Part shown: positions 17,436 to 25,080 of the stretch, in pieces | Layout: every line of letters starts with the position of its first letter | Numbering within the stretch: position 1 is the first letter of the stretch | Assembly: GCA_934254675.1 (NCBI GenBank) | Contig: CAKQLP010000001.1 | Coordinates: 1-64,000 of the forward strand | Origin: an uncultured Alphaproteobacteria bacterium | GTDB taxonomy: Bacteria; Pseudomonadota; Alphaproteobacteria; RF32; CAG-239 | Direction: 5' to 3' | Length of the DNA: 64,000 nucleotides | Translations under genes and position numbers: made by a program | The notes under the pieces: model-generated | What the model was told of the DNA's origin: nothing | Seen by the model: only the letters and a program-made list of their open reading frames with translations | Databases searched by the model: none

Positions 17436-18686
17436 ATGAATAAGTTTAAATCAGAATTTTTAAATATCATGCACGAACGCGGTTTTTATAATCAATGCAC
17501 CAATGAAGAAGGGTTTGACGCTTATCTTTATGAATGTGAGAGCAAAGGTAAACCGGCTGTCGGCTATTTAGGTTCTGATCCAACCGGTGACAGTTTGCAT
17601 GTTGGGCATATTGTGCCGTTGATGATGATGCGTTGGTTTCAAAAGTGCGGTCACAAACCATTGACACTGGTCGGCGGAGCCACGGCTCGTATCGGCGACC
17701 CCTCGGGCAAAGACAAATTGCGTCCGTTTTTAGATGAAGCGACTTTGGCGCATAATATTGAAGGGCTGAAAAAGTCGTTCCGCAAGTTCTTAAAATTCGG
17801 CAATGGAGCAAACGATGCCGTGATGGTTGATAACTGGGATTGGTTTAAGGATATAAATTATTTAGCCTTTTTGCGGGATATCGGAACCTGTTATTCGGTT
17901 AATCGTATGCTGACAATGGATAGTGTGAAAAGCCGTTTGGAACGCGAACAGCCGATGTCGTTTTTGGAATTTAATTATATGCTGTTGCAAGGTTATGATT
18001 TTTGCCAATTATTGCAAAAATATAACTGTCGCGCGCAAATTGCCGGCGCTGACCAATGGGGAAACATCACATCCGGCACGGAACTCGGCCGCCGCCGTTA
18101 TGACACGGAATTATTTGGCTTTACCAGTCCGATTTTGACAGATTCGTCCGGTAAAAAAATGGGAAAATCCGAAGGCAATGCCGTTTGGATTAATGAAGAC
18201 AAATTGCCGGCGTATGATTATTATCAATATTTCCGCAACATCGGCGATGCCGAAGTCGGCAAATGTTTGCGCGTGTTTACGGATTTACCGATGGATGAGG
18301 TGCGCCGTTTGGAACAGCTTAAAGACAAAGAAATTAACGAAGCTAAAAAGATTTTGGCGTTTGAAGCTACCAAAATTTGCCGTGGTTTAGACGAAGCTCA
18401 AAAAGCGCAAGAAACAGCTGTTAAAGCTTTTGAACAAGGTGTGGCCGGCGGAGAATTGCCAACGCTTAATGCGGATTTGAACAGCGGCATCGGCGTTTTG
18501 GATGCCTTTTTGCAAATCGGCTTTGTGGCGAGCAAAGGCGAGGCACGTCGTCTGATTAAACAATCCGGCTTAAAGATTAATGATAAACCGGTAACCGATG
18601 AAAATTATGTCATTACTTCCGCTGATGTTGTTGACGGAGCTGTCAAAATTTCTCAAGGTAAAAAGAAATTCGGACTGATTAAATAG
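17436..18686 (+). CDS. tyrS: Tyrosyl-tRNA synthetase
   Basis: This 416-residue class I synthetase charges tRNA-Tyr. The HIGH box reads HVGH (residues 55-58) and the KMSKS box reads KMGKS (near 240). Tyrosine-site segments GYDFCQLLQ and GADQWGNI are intact, and the C-terminal S4-type RNA-binding domain (about 345-416, GEARRLIKQSGLKIN) is complete. Length is normal. It is monocistronic, with GGATAAAGGAC before the ATG and a strong terminator after it. Confidence 0.98.
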   Translation: MNKFKSEFLNIMHERGFYNQCTNEEGFDAYLYECESKGKPAVGYLGSDPTGDSLHVGHIVPLMMMRWFQKCGHKPLTLVGGATARIGDPSGKDKLRPFLDEATLAHNIEGLKKSFRKFLKFGNGANDAVMVDNWDWFKDINYLAFLRDIGTCYSVNRMLTMDSVKSRLEREQPMSFLEFNYMLLQGYDFCQLLQKYNCRAQIAGADQWGNITSGTELGRRRYDTELFGFTSPILTDSSGKKMGKSEGNAVWINEDKLPAYDYYQYFRNIGDAEVGKCLRVFTDLPMDEVRRLEQLKDKEINEAKKILAFEATKICRGLDEAQKAQETAVKAFEQGVAGGELPTLNADLNSGIGVLDAFLQIGFVASKGEARRLIKQSGLKINDKPVTDENYVITSADVVDGAVKISQGKKKFGLIK

Positions 18687-18697
18687 AATGTTATGTA

Positions 18698-18734
18698 AAA
18701 ACACCTTGGTTCCAGACAGAAACCGAGGTGTTTT
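18698..18734. terminator. Terminator after tyrS, probably bidirectional
   Basis: A 14-bp stem (18,698-18,711 with 18,721-18,734, one G-U pair) runs from four As to four Ts between convergent tyrS and the lipoprotein gene. Confidence 0.85.
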
Positions 18735-18760
18735 AATGATAGAGTTTTCTTAGCTAAAAA

Positions 18761-19444
18761 TTAATTTAACAACTTTTTAATTTGTGGTACTTCTGTACTG
18801 ATTTGCGTTCCGATTTGATTGAGAGCCTGCCGTACATTATCTAGAGATACTTTATCTGCTACATCGTTTTCATTATATCCCCAATACATAGCAACCCAAT
18901 TTTTATTATCAATAACTACCGAGTATCGGCGAATCATTTCCTTGTGATTGTTATAAATTTCTACACTTAACTTCATTTCATCTTCATAACTCTTTACCGG
19001 AAAACCAACCAAAGGCAAGGTATAAATAGAAAACACAGTTGCTAACCCTGTTAAAATATTGGTATAATTTTTTTGATGATTGCGGTAGTCAATAGTTAAA
19101 CGCATTGAGCCTTTTTTAGTTCCATAAGGTGAAGATACTTTATCTTTTACAAAGTCATTAAATAATGTGACTGTATTTTGAATACGAGAGTCTTTAAAGT
19201 ATGTACCATTTATTGAAGTGGTTTGTACCCAACTGCTATTATCGTTAAGTATTATTCCGCCATTATTTATGGTGCCGGAATAACCTCCGGAACTAAATAC
19301 ATTTTCCAAATTACTAACATCTACCACAGCTTCCAACGTTGGTAATTTTTCAGACGGAAAATCAGCTAGTTGAAAATCTTTTTGTGATATATTTTGACAG
19401 GCAGTCACTAATAATGCCACTCCAGATAAAATTATTTTTTTCAT
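18761..19444 (-). CDS. Lipoprotein of unknown function
   Basis: This 227-residue protein has a lipoprotein signal ending LLVTAC, with Cys16 as the acylated residue. The mature part is polar. It has a short hydrophobic stretch (LATVFSIYTLPLVGFP) that may be buried or membrane-touching. No domain is recognised. AGGAAG precedes the ATG. The tandem structured RNAs lie directly upstream on the same strand, and the terminator of the nearer copy is only about 25 bases from the start codon. These RNAs may therefore control this gene. Confidence 0.75.
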   Translation of the reverse strand: MKKIILSGVALLVTACQNISQKDFQLADFPSEKLPTLEAVVDVSNLENVFSSGGYSGTINNGGIILNDNSSWVQTTSINGTYFKDSRIQNTVTLFNDFVKDKVSSPYGTKKGSMRLTIDYRNHQKNYTNILTGLATVFSIYTLPLVGFPVKSYEDEMKLSVEIYNNHKEMIRRYSVVIDNKNWVAMYWGYNENDVADKVSLDNVRQALNQIGTQISTEVPQIKKLLN

Positions 19445-19469
19445 AGTATGTTCTTCCTTTTCTAAATAT

Positions 19470-19663
19470 AAAAAAAGCCGCTTGATAAAGGCGACTGGAA
19501 GTTGACAACTACCTAATTCTATGTAGTGGGTATATTTGTTATATAAAATAACTTATTTTACCACCTTCCAGTCATTGACCAGAAGGTATGTAAATTAGCG
19601 TCTTTACATAGACGAGAATTAGTGAGGTTGTCACACCCCGAGCAGTTTTATCAACTCTGCTCA
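19470..19663 (-). ncRNA. Tandem structured RNA, copy 1 (proximal to the lipoprotein gene)
   Basis: The RNA reads leftward, about 194 nt. A 5' hairpin pairs 19,657-19,662 with 19,640-19,645 (CTGCTC/GAGCAG on the plus strand). A long closing stem joins 19,627-19,633 to 19,503-19,509 and continues as 19,615-19,622 with 19,513-19,520 (AGAATTAG/CTAATTCT). Inside are a CGTCT hairpin (about 19,600-19,614) and an 11-bp hairpin (19,576-19,586 with 19,563-19,573). The 3' end is a terminator (19,491-19,496 with 19,476-19,481, then a U tract). CTTCCAGTC at 19,565-19,573 can also pair with GACTGGAAG at 19,493-19,501, forming a pseudoknot or a competing anti-terminator. No known family is recognised. Confidence 0.7.
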
Positions 19664-19669
19664 GCGTCT

Positions 19670-19698
19670 AATGTATAGATAAAAGGTATTAATGTAAA
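19670..19698 (-). promoter_or_regulatory. Promoter of structured RNA copy 1
   Basis: On the minus strand TTTACA (complement of 19,693-19,698) is followed after 17 bases by TACATT (19,670-19,675); TATACA overlaps it at a 15-base spacing. The same block is nearly identical upstream of copy 2, so it is conserved. The predicted start is at the first base of the 5' hairpin. Confidence 0.55.
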
Positions 19699-19723
19699 GA
19701 TAGATTTATACCTTTTACAACAA

Positions 19724-19912
19724 TAAAAAAGCCGCCTGATAAAAGCGACTGGAAGTTGACAACTATCATACAAGAAATAGTGTAGCATATTATTTATACA
19801 TATTTTGCTACCTTCCAGTCTTTTAACCAGAAGGCACAAAAGTTAACGTCATTGCCCTAGACGCTTGTATGAGAGGTTGTCACACCCCGAACAGTTTTAT
19901 CAATTCTGTTCA
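19724..19912 (-). ncRNA. Tandem structured RNA, copy 2 (distal)
   Basis: About 189 nt with the same plan as copy 1. The 5' hairpin is 19,906-19,911 with 19,889-19,894 (CTGTTC/GAACAG, a compensated change from copy 1). The closing stem is 19,876-19,882 with 19,757-19,763 and continues as 19,864-19,872 with 19,766-19,774 (CTTGTATGA/TCATACAAG). The CCTTC hairpin pairs 19,825-19,834 with 19,811-19,820. The terminator is 19,745-19,750 with 19,730-19,735 followed by a U tract. GACTGGAAG (19,747-19,755) and CTTCCAGTC (19,812-19,820) repeat the alternative pairing. The stem extension differs completely in sequence from copy 1 yet still pairs over 9 bp. Confidence 0.7.
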
Positions 19913-19918
19913 GCATAT

Positions 19919-19947
19919 AATGTATAAATAAAAGGTATTAATGTAAA
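19919..19947 (-). promoter_or_regulatory. Promoter of structured RNA copy 2
   Basis: Minus-strand TTTACA (complement of 19,942-19,947) and TACATT (19,919-19,924) are 17 bases apart, matching the block before copy 1. Confidence 0.55.
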
Positions 19948-20071
19948 GATAAAAAACGTTTACTTAAGGATTAATTATAACAGGATTACAAACAATATAA
20001 CTATTTATTGATTTTATATAATATATTATATATTTATACATAAAATAATATATACTAAACAGGATAAAAAG

Positions 20072-20140
20072 ATAAACTCCATTAAAAAATCATATCGTTT
20101 GCCAATAGTCGATTTTACCAATTTTTTAACGGGGTTTATT
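20072..20140 (-). terminator. Large inverted repeat ending the 20.1-21.0 kb gene pair
   Basis: Two 19-base arms (20,072-20,090 and 20,121-20,139) pair with one mismatch and one wobble around a 30-base loop. On the minus strand the second arm runs into CTTTTTATCC. It lies just after the stop of the small membrane protein. Confidence 0.5.
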
Positions 20141-20150
20141 TAGTTTTTAT

Positions 20151-20549
20151 CTAATCTTTGGGAATGGTAAAATAATTGTAAATGCCCAAAATGAAAAAGT
20201 ATATGGCTAAGAGAATTCCTTTTGATTTCAGTACAGTGCAATAAATTATCCACGCCTCTTTTATGTGTATTAAATTAGATAATGTGACAACACAAAATAA
20301 CGTTTCTAAAAATCTGTCTGAAGCCATAAACGGTTGTAAAGCTCTCATAAATTTACTTCTCTTATATAACAATTTTACTAATGCATCTAATGCCAACATA
20401 AAAGTACCAATATAATCGTACCATTTAAATATGCCTCGATACAAAAGGTATGGATATGTCAAAAGCCAACATATTCCGCATATTACAATCAGTACAACTA
20501 AATATGGTTTAATAAAATTGTCCCATAAATCTTTCCAGAAGGCTTTCAT
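20151..20549 (-). CDS. Small inner-membrane protein of unknown function
   Basis: This 132-residue protein has three or four hydrophobic helices (about 14-34, 45-62, 82-95 and 107-127) and a short charged N-terminus. It has no recognised family. A minus-strand AAGGA site lies about 10 bases before the ATG, inside the end of the partner gene, and the two genes are 2 bases apart, so they form a pair. A small immunity-like or holin-like role is imaginable from size and pairing, but no motif supports it. Confidence 0.65.
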   Translation of the reverse strand: MKAFWKDLWDNFIKPYLVVLIVICGICWLLTYPYLLYRGIFKWYDYIGTFMLALDALVKLLYKRSKFMRALQPFMASDRFLETLFCVVTLSNLIHIKEAWIIYCTVLKSKGILLAIYFFILGIYNYFTIPKD

Positions 20550-20551
20550 AA

Positions 20552-20977
20552 TTATTTTTTCCTTATAAAGTCTTCAAGGTTATTTATTCCTGAGCTTATA
20601 ACAGAGTTTACCATAGCCCTACCTGATGAATATCCTGAGTTTCTACCGAATATTTTGTTTCCAATTTTGTTGCCGGTAATATTTTCAAAAACATTGTTAC
20701 TTATATTTTTAGCGTAACTGTTAAAAGAGTTTTCATCAGAATTACCAATTCCGGCGATTACACCATTGGCGGCAGAATTTAAAGCTTGATTCTTGGTAAT
20801 GTTGCCGATTGAACTGTAAGGGATAGAACTAAAATTAGGATATTGTACGTTTTTAACCACATTTAAGCTATTCCCTTTAGAAAAAATATTTACCGGACTA
20901 ACGGCAGAACCGGCGGCATCGGCAATATTTGCCAATGTCGGGTGTTCATCTTTCACCTGTTGCAATTCTCCCCGCAT
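20552..20977 (-). CDS. Gly/Asn/Ser-rich protein of unknown function, possibly an N-terminally truncated remnant
   Basis: This is a 141-residue protein from ATG 20,977 (AAGGA 9 bases upstream); a TTG at 20,995 is in frame. It begins without any export signal. The sequence is rich in Gly, Asn and Ser with small hydrophobic residues (IADAAGSAVSPV, ALNSAANGVIAGIG, ISSGINNLEDF). This resembles the C-terminal tail of larger secreted or phage-derived proteins rather than a full domain. It may be what remains of a longer gene. It is paired with the small membrane protein gene. Confidence 0.5.
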   Translation of the reverse strand: MRGELQQVKDEHPTLANIADAAGSAVSPVNIFSKGNSLNVVKNVQYPNFSSIPYSSIGNITKNQALNSAANGVIAGIGNSDENSFNSYAKNISNNVFENITGNKIGNKIFGRNSGYSSGRAMVNSVISSGINNLEDFIRKK

Positions 20978-21025
20978 TTCATCTCGTCCTTGCAAATATC
21001 TGAAAAATATTAACCATTATTGATT

Positions 21026-22135
21026 CTAATACACTTTATTCATATCACCACTTTCATAGCGATAAATGGCATAAGATTCATTGTTACGAGGAGCGCCGTT
21101 ATGGAACATCTGACTGCCAAATTCAGTTTTGACTCCCTTGGCCGCTTGGGCGGATACTTTGTTATAATCAAAAGATTTTGCGGCGGTTACCAGATTTTTC
21201 CATAAATTAACCGCCGAATAGCCATAAAGAGACAATCCATCCGTGTCAAAACCATTCAGCCGAAGTTTTACCAAGGTTTCGGCAAATTCTGGATTATCTT
21301 CTTTTCCGCGCAAGGTCATAAAATAAACGCCTTCCGCTAAGTCGTCCATATATTCAAAAAATTCATTGCCAGCCGTGTATTTGTTAACAAACACAGATAT
21401 ATCATTATTGCGGTTTTTCAAAGCGTAAGCCATTTTGCGAATATTTTTGGGATAACCTAAAATAAAAGCGACAGAGTTTTGGTCGGCTAAAATTTTTTCA
21501 GCAAGTTTTTTGTAATCTTTATTAGTTTGCTCATAGGTGTATAAACTTAAAACCACCGATTTTCCGTGCTTGCGGAATTCATCTTGAATGGTTTTGGTTT
21601 CTTCTGAACTTTCGGCGTCTTTAGAATTGTAAATAACGGCTACCTGATTACCGGCAAAATTGGAATTATAATAATCAAAAAAATCTTGGGCTTGTCGATT
21701 GGTGTAACCAAGCATTTTAACCAGCCCTTTTTTTATTGTTCTGGCTTGTGTGTAATTTATCGTTGTCGGAATAATTTGAAACAATTGTCCTTTGGCGTAA
21801 ATATCTGCGACTTCATCAAAAGAATTGGCGCAATAAGGACCTATAACCAGTTTTATGTTACGTTGTTTTAAAATAGTCAGCATTTGCGCGGTAGAAATAG
21901 CAATGCCGTCATTGCACTGATCATCAATTTCCAGCAATTCAACTTTTTCACCAAGAAGACCGCCGTTCTCATTAATTTCATGAATAGCTTGCTGAACGCC
22001 TTTGGCGAGTTCGCCCCCTTGCTGTTGATAAGAACCGGCTTTGGGAACAACCAACGCAATAGTGGCTTCCGCCCAAACTAAATTTGGCAGAACAAAAAAA
22101 CTTGAACAAAAAAATGCAATTAAGCGGCGCAACAT
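21026..22135 (-). CDS. Periplasmic branched-chain amino acid-type binding protein
   Basis: This 369-residue protein has a signal peptide (hydrophobic stretch ending VWA) and a type 1 periplasmic binding fold of the Leu/Ile/Val receptor family. It shows an N-terminal IALVVPKAGSYQQQG, GVQQAIHEINENGG, then KLVIGPYCANS and NQVAVIYN segments. It would capture a small ligand, perhaps an amino acid, for an ABC importer, but no permease or ATPase genes are adjacent. The start at 22,135 leaves AAAGGGA about 11 bases upstream; ATG 22,144 and GTG 22,165 are alternatives. It is divergent from uvrA. Confidence 0.85.
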   Translation of the reverse strand: MLRRLIAFFCSSFFVLPNLVWAEATIALVVPKAGSYQQQGGELAKGVQQAIHEINENGGLLGEKVELLEIDDQCNDGIAISTAQMLTILKQRNIKLVIGPYCANSFDEVADIYAKGQLFQIIPTTINYTQARTIKKGLVKMLGYTNRQAQDFFDYYNSNFAGNQVAVIYNSKDAESSEETKTIQDEFRKHGKSVVLSLYTYEQTNKDYKKLAEKILADQNSVAFILGYPKNIRKMAYALKNRNNDISVFVNKYTAGNEFFEYMDDLAEGVYFMTLRGKEDNPEFAETLVKLRLNGFDTDGLSLYGYSAVNLWKNLVTAAKSFDYNKVSAQAAKGVKTEFGSQMFHNGAPRNNESYAIYRYESGDMNKVY

Positions 22136-22211
22136 TTCGGCCATATTCCCTTTATTTATTTGCACTTAATATATAGGTGTAATTTTGTAATTGCAATAAA
22201 TTAATAGCCTA

Positions 22212-22240
22212 TTGCCAAGTGTTGGGGAATAGTGTATATA
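22212..22240 (+). promoter_or_regulatory. uvrA promoter
   Basis: TTGCCA (22,212-22,217) and TATATA (22,235-22,240) are 17 bases apart, 23 bases before the ATG. No LexA-like repeat was noticed, so SOS control is not evident. Confidence 0.55.
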
Positions 22241-22263
22241 TAACAGCTGTTTGGAGCAAAAAA

Positions 22264-25080
22264 ATGTCGGAAAATAAGTATATAGAAATTAAAGGCGCTC
22301 GCCAACATAATTTGAAAAATATAGATATTAATATTCCTAAAAACAGTTTGACGGTAATCACTGGGTTATCAGGTTCAGGCAAGTCGTCTTTGGCTTTTGA
22401 CACGATTTATGCCGAGGGGCAACGTCGCTATGTAGAAAGTTTGTCTTCGTATGCCCGTCAATTTTTGGATTTGCAAAATAAGCCGGATGTGGATTCGATA
22501 GAAGGATTGTCGCCGGCAATTTCCATAGAGCAAAAAACAACTTCGCATAATCCGCGCTCCACAGTCGGCACGGTAACGGAAATTTATGACTATATGCGTT
22601 TGCTGTGGGCAAGAGCCGGAACTCCTTATTCTCCGGCAACCGGATTGCCGATTGAGGCGCAGTCGGTTTCGCAGATGGTGGATAAAATTTTGGCAATGCC
22701 GGAAGGAACTAAGCTGATTTTGCTTGCTCCGATTGCCCGCGGTAAAAAAGGTGAGTTCAAAAAAGAATTTGCCGAGTTGCAAAAAAAAGGTTTTCAACGG
22801 GTAAATATTGATGATGAAATTTATAATATAGAAGAGTTGCCCGAACTGAATAAAAATCAAAAACATGACATTGAAGTGGTGGTGGATAGAATTATTATCA
22901 AGGCAGGGATAGAAAGTCGTGTCAGTCAGTCGGTGGAAACAGCGCTTAAACTAAGCGATGGATTGCTTTATGTGGAAAATATGGCTGATAAAAAGCGTCA
23001 AACATTTTCTTCTAAATTTGCTTGTCCGGTGTCCGGATTTACAATTGAAGAAATTGAGCCACGCTTGTTTTCATTTAACAACCCGCAAGGTGCTTGTTCG
23101 TGTTGCGGCGGTTTAGGGGCGAGTTTGTATATGGATCCCGAATTGGTGGTTCCAAACGAAAATTTGAGTTTGTCTGGCGGAGCAATTGCGCCGTGGTCAG
23201 TGAGCAGTCACTCGATGTTTTATCGGCAAACTCTCGATTCGTTGTGCGAATATCTGGAAATTTCCAATAAAACGCCGTGGAAAGATTTACCGGCGTACGC
23301 TCAAGAAACAATTTTGTATGGTTCAGGCAACAAGTGCGTGCCGATGGTTTATTCTCGTTTTGTGACCGATAAGCCGTTTGAGGGCGTGATACCAAATATG
23401 GAACGCCGTTTTTTGGAAACGGACTCGGCGGCAAGTCGGGAGGAATTGTCGCATTATCAGTCGGCGGCTCCTTGTGAATGCTGTCACGGAAAACGTCTGA
23501 AACCTGAGGCGTTGGCGGTTAAAATTTGCGGCAAGGATATTATTGAAGCGTCGGATATGTCTATTAAACAAGCTTTGAATTGGTTTAGCGGAGTGGAAGC
23601 GCAATTGACGCCGCAAAAACAAGAGATAGCCCATAAAATCATTAAAGAAATTATCGAACGCTTGCGCTTTTTGAATAATGTCGGTTTGGACTATTTGACC
23701 ATGTCCCGCCAATCCGGAACGCTTTCCGGTGGAGAAGCACAGCGGATTCGCTTGGCCTCACAAATCGGTTCGGGCTTGACCGGCGTTATGTATGTTTTGG
23801 ACGAGCCTTCCATCGGGTTGCATCAAAGGGATAACGACAAGCTATTGGCAACGCTGACGCGTTTGCGTGATATCGGCAACACGGTGATTGTAGTGGAACA
23901 TGACGAGGACGCTATGCGCGCGGCAGATTTTTTGGTTGATATGGGACCGGGGGCAGGCTCTAACGGCGGACAAGTTGTGGCGGCGGGGACTGTTGACGAA
24001 GTGCTGAAAAATAAAAACAGTTTGACGGCGCAGTATTTGACCGGTGAAAAATATATTGCCGTGCCGTCGATTCGCCGTAAAGGAAACGGAAAATTTTTGG
24101 AATTGACCGGAGCAAAAACAAATAATCTGAAAAATGTCGATTTAAAAATTCCTTTGGGAACGTTTACCTGCGTGACGGGTATTTCCGGCGGTGGTAAATC
24201 ATCATTGATTTTGGAGACGCTGTGCAAGGCTATTGATAAAGAACTAAACGGCAGTCGTATTCCGACCGGCAAATATGATAAATTAAGCGGTTTGGAAAAT
24301 ATTGATAAAGTAATAGATATTGACCAGTCGCCAATCGGACGCACGCCGCGTTCTAATCCGGCGACTTATACCGGCGTGTTTACAAATATACGGGATTGGT
24401 TTGCCGGACTTCCGGAAGCCAAAGCCCGCGGTTATACTTCAGGAAGATTTTCGTTTAACGTTGCCGGCGGACGCTGTGAGGCTTGTAAAGGCGACGGCGT
24501 GATGAAAATTGAGATGAATTTTTTGCCGGATGTTTATGTTCCATGCGACAGTTGTCACGGCACGCGTTATAATCGGGAAACTTTGCAGGTTAAGTTTAAA
24601 GACAAATCAATCGCCGATGTGTTGGATATGACCATTGACGAGGCATATCATTTTTTTGAGAATATTCCGGCGATTAAAAATAAACTGGATTTATTGCGCC
24701 GTGTCGGCTTGGGATATATTCATTTAGGACAATCGGCTCCGACACTTTCCGGCGGTGAGGCCCAACGTATCAAGCTTTCAAAAGAATTAAGCAAGAAAGC
24801 TACCGGCAAAACTTTGTATATTTTAGACGAACCGACAACCGGATTGCATTTTGAGGACATTAAAAAATTGCTACAAGTTTTGCAAATGTTAGTGGAACAG
24901 GGAAACACCGTGGTGGTTATCGAACACAATCTGGATGTGATAAAAACAGCCGATTATATTGTGGATTTGGGTCCTGAAGGCGGCGATGGCGGTGGCGAGA
25001 TAATTGCGACCGGCACGCCGGAAGAAATTGTTAAAGTGGCGCGGAGTTATACCGGTAAATATCTAAAAGGAAAATTGTGA
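22264..25080 (+). CDS. uvrA: Excinuclease ABC subunit A
   Basis: This 938-residue damage-recognition ATPase of nucleotide excision repair has two ABC modules. The first Walker A is GLSGSGKSS and the second GISGGGKSS; signature motifs are LSGGEAQRIRLA and LSGGEAQRIKLS. Zinc-binding segments are present. The first has CPVSG in place of CxxC, a form I associate with Alphaproteobacteria. The second has CEACKGDG and CDSCHGTRY. The start ATG 22,264 has GGAG 7 bases upstream; the in-frame extension to 22,219 has no such site. Confidence 0.98.
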   Translation: MSENKYIEIKGARQHNLKNIDINIPKNSLTVITGLSGSGKSSLAFDTIYAEGQRRYVESLSSYARQFLDLQNKPDVDSIEGLSPAISIEQKTTSHNPRSTVGTVTEIYDYMRLLWARAGTPYSPATGLPIEAQSVSQMVDKILAMPEGTKLILLAPIARGKKGEFKKEFAELQKKGFQRVNIDDEIYNIEELPELNKNQKHDIEVVVDRIIIKAGIESRVSQSVETALKLSDGLLYVENMADKKRQTFSSKFACPVSGFTIEEIEPRLFSFNNPQGACSCCGGLGASLYMDPELVVPNENLSLSGGAIAPWSVSSHSMFYRQTLDSLCEYLEISNKTPWKDLPAYAQETILYGSGNKCVPMVYSRFVTDKPFEGVIPNMERRFLETDSAASREELSHYQSAAPCECCHGKRLKPEALAVKICGKDIIEASDMSIKQALNWFSGVEAQLTPQKQEIAHKIIKEIIERLRFLNNVGLDYLTMSRQSGTLSGGEAQRIRLASQIGSGLTGVMYVLDEPSIGLHQRDNDKLLATLTRLRDIGNTVIVVEHDEDAMRAADFLVDMGPGAGSNGGQVVAAGTVDEVLKNKNSLTAQYLTGEKYIAVPSIRRKGNGKFLELTGAKTNNLKNVDLKIPLGTFTCVTGISGGGKSSLILETLCKAIDKELNGSRIPTGKYDKLSGLENIDKVIDIDQSPIGRTPRSNPATYTGVFTNIRDWFAGLPEAKARGYTSGRFSFNVAGGRCEACKGDGVMKIEMNFLPDVYVPCDSCHGTRYNRETLQVKFKDKSIADVLDMTIDEAYHFFENIPAIKNKLDLLRRVGLGYIHLGQSAPTLSGGEAQRIKLSKELSKKATGKTLYILDEPTTGLHFEDIKKLLQVLQMLVEQGNTVVVIEHNLDVIKTADYIVDLGPEGGDGGGEIIATGTPEEIVKVARSYTGKYLKGKL

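Larger units (their letters stand above)
19470..19948 (-). repeat. Direct repeat pair of about 230 bp holding the two RNAs
   Basis: Two units (about 19,470-19,699 and 19,724-19,948) are each a promoter, an RNA and a terminator. The unpaired CGGGGTGTGACAACC stretch, the CTTCCAGTC element and the promoter block are near-identical. The stem extensions have diverged, so this is an old duplication under structural selection. The 200 bases to the right, up to 20,150, are AT-rich with only a terminator-like hairpin. Confidence 0.75.

Noticed and set aside
19470..19948. Direct repeats considered as a CRISPR array or insertion sequence ends
   Set aside because: There are only two units of about 230 bp with promoters and terminators and no spacers, transposase or target duplications. 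The paired changes fit structured RNAs better.
22358..24929. Long minus-strand frames opposite uvrA
   Set aside because: They are antisense to a highly conserved gene, lack ribosome sites and encode Arg/Phe-rich nonsense typical of shadow frames.
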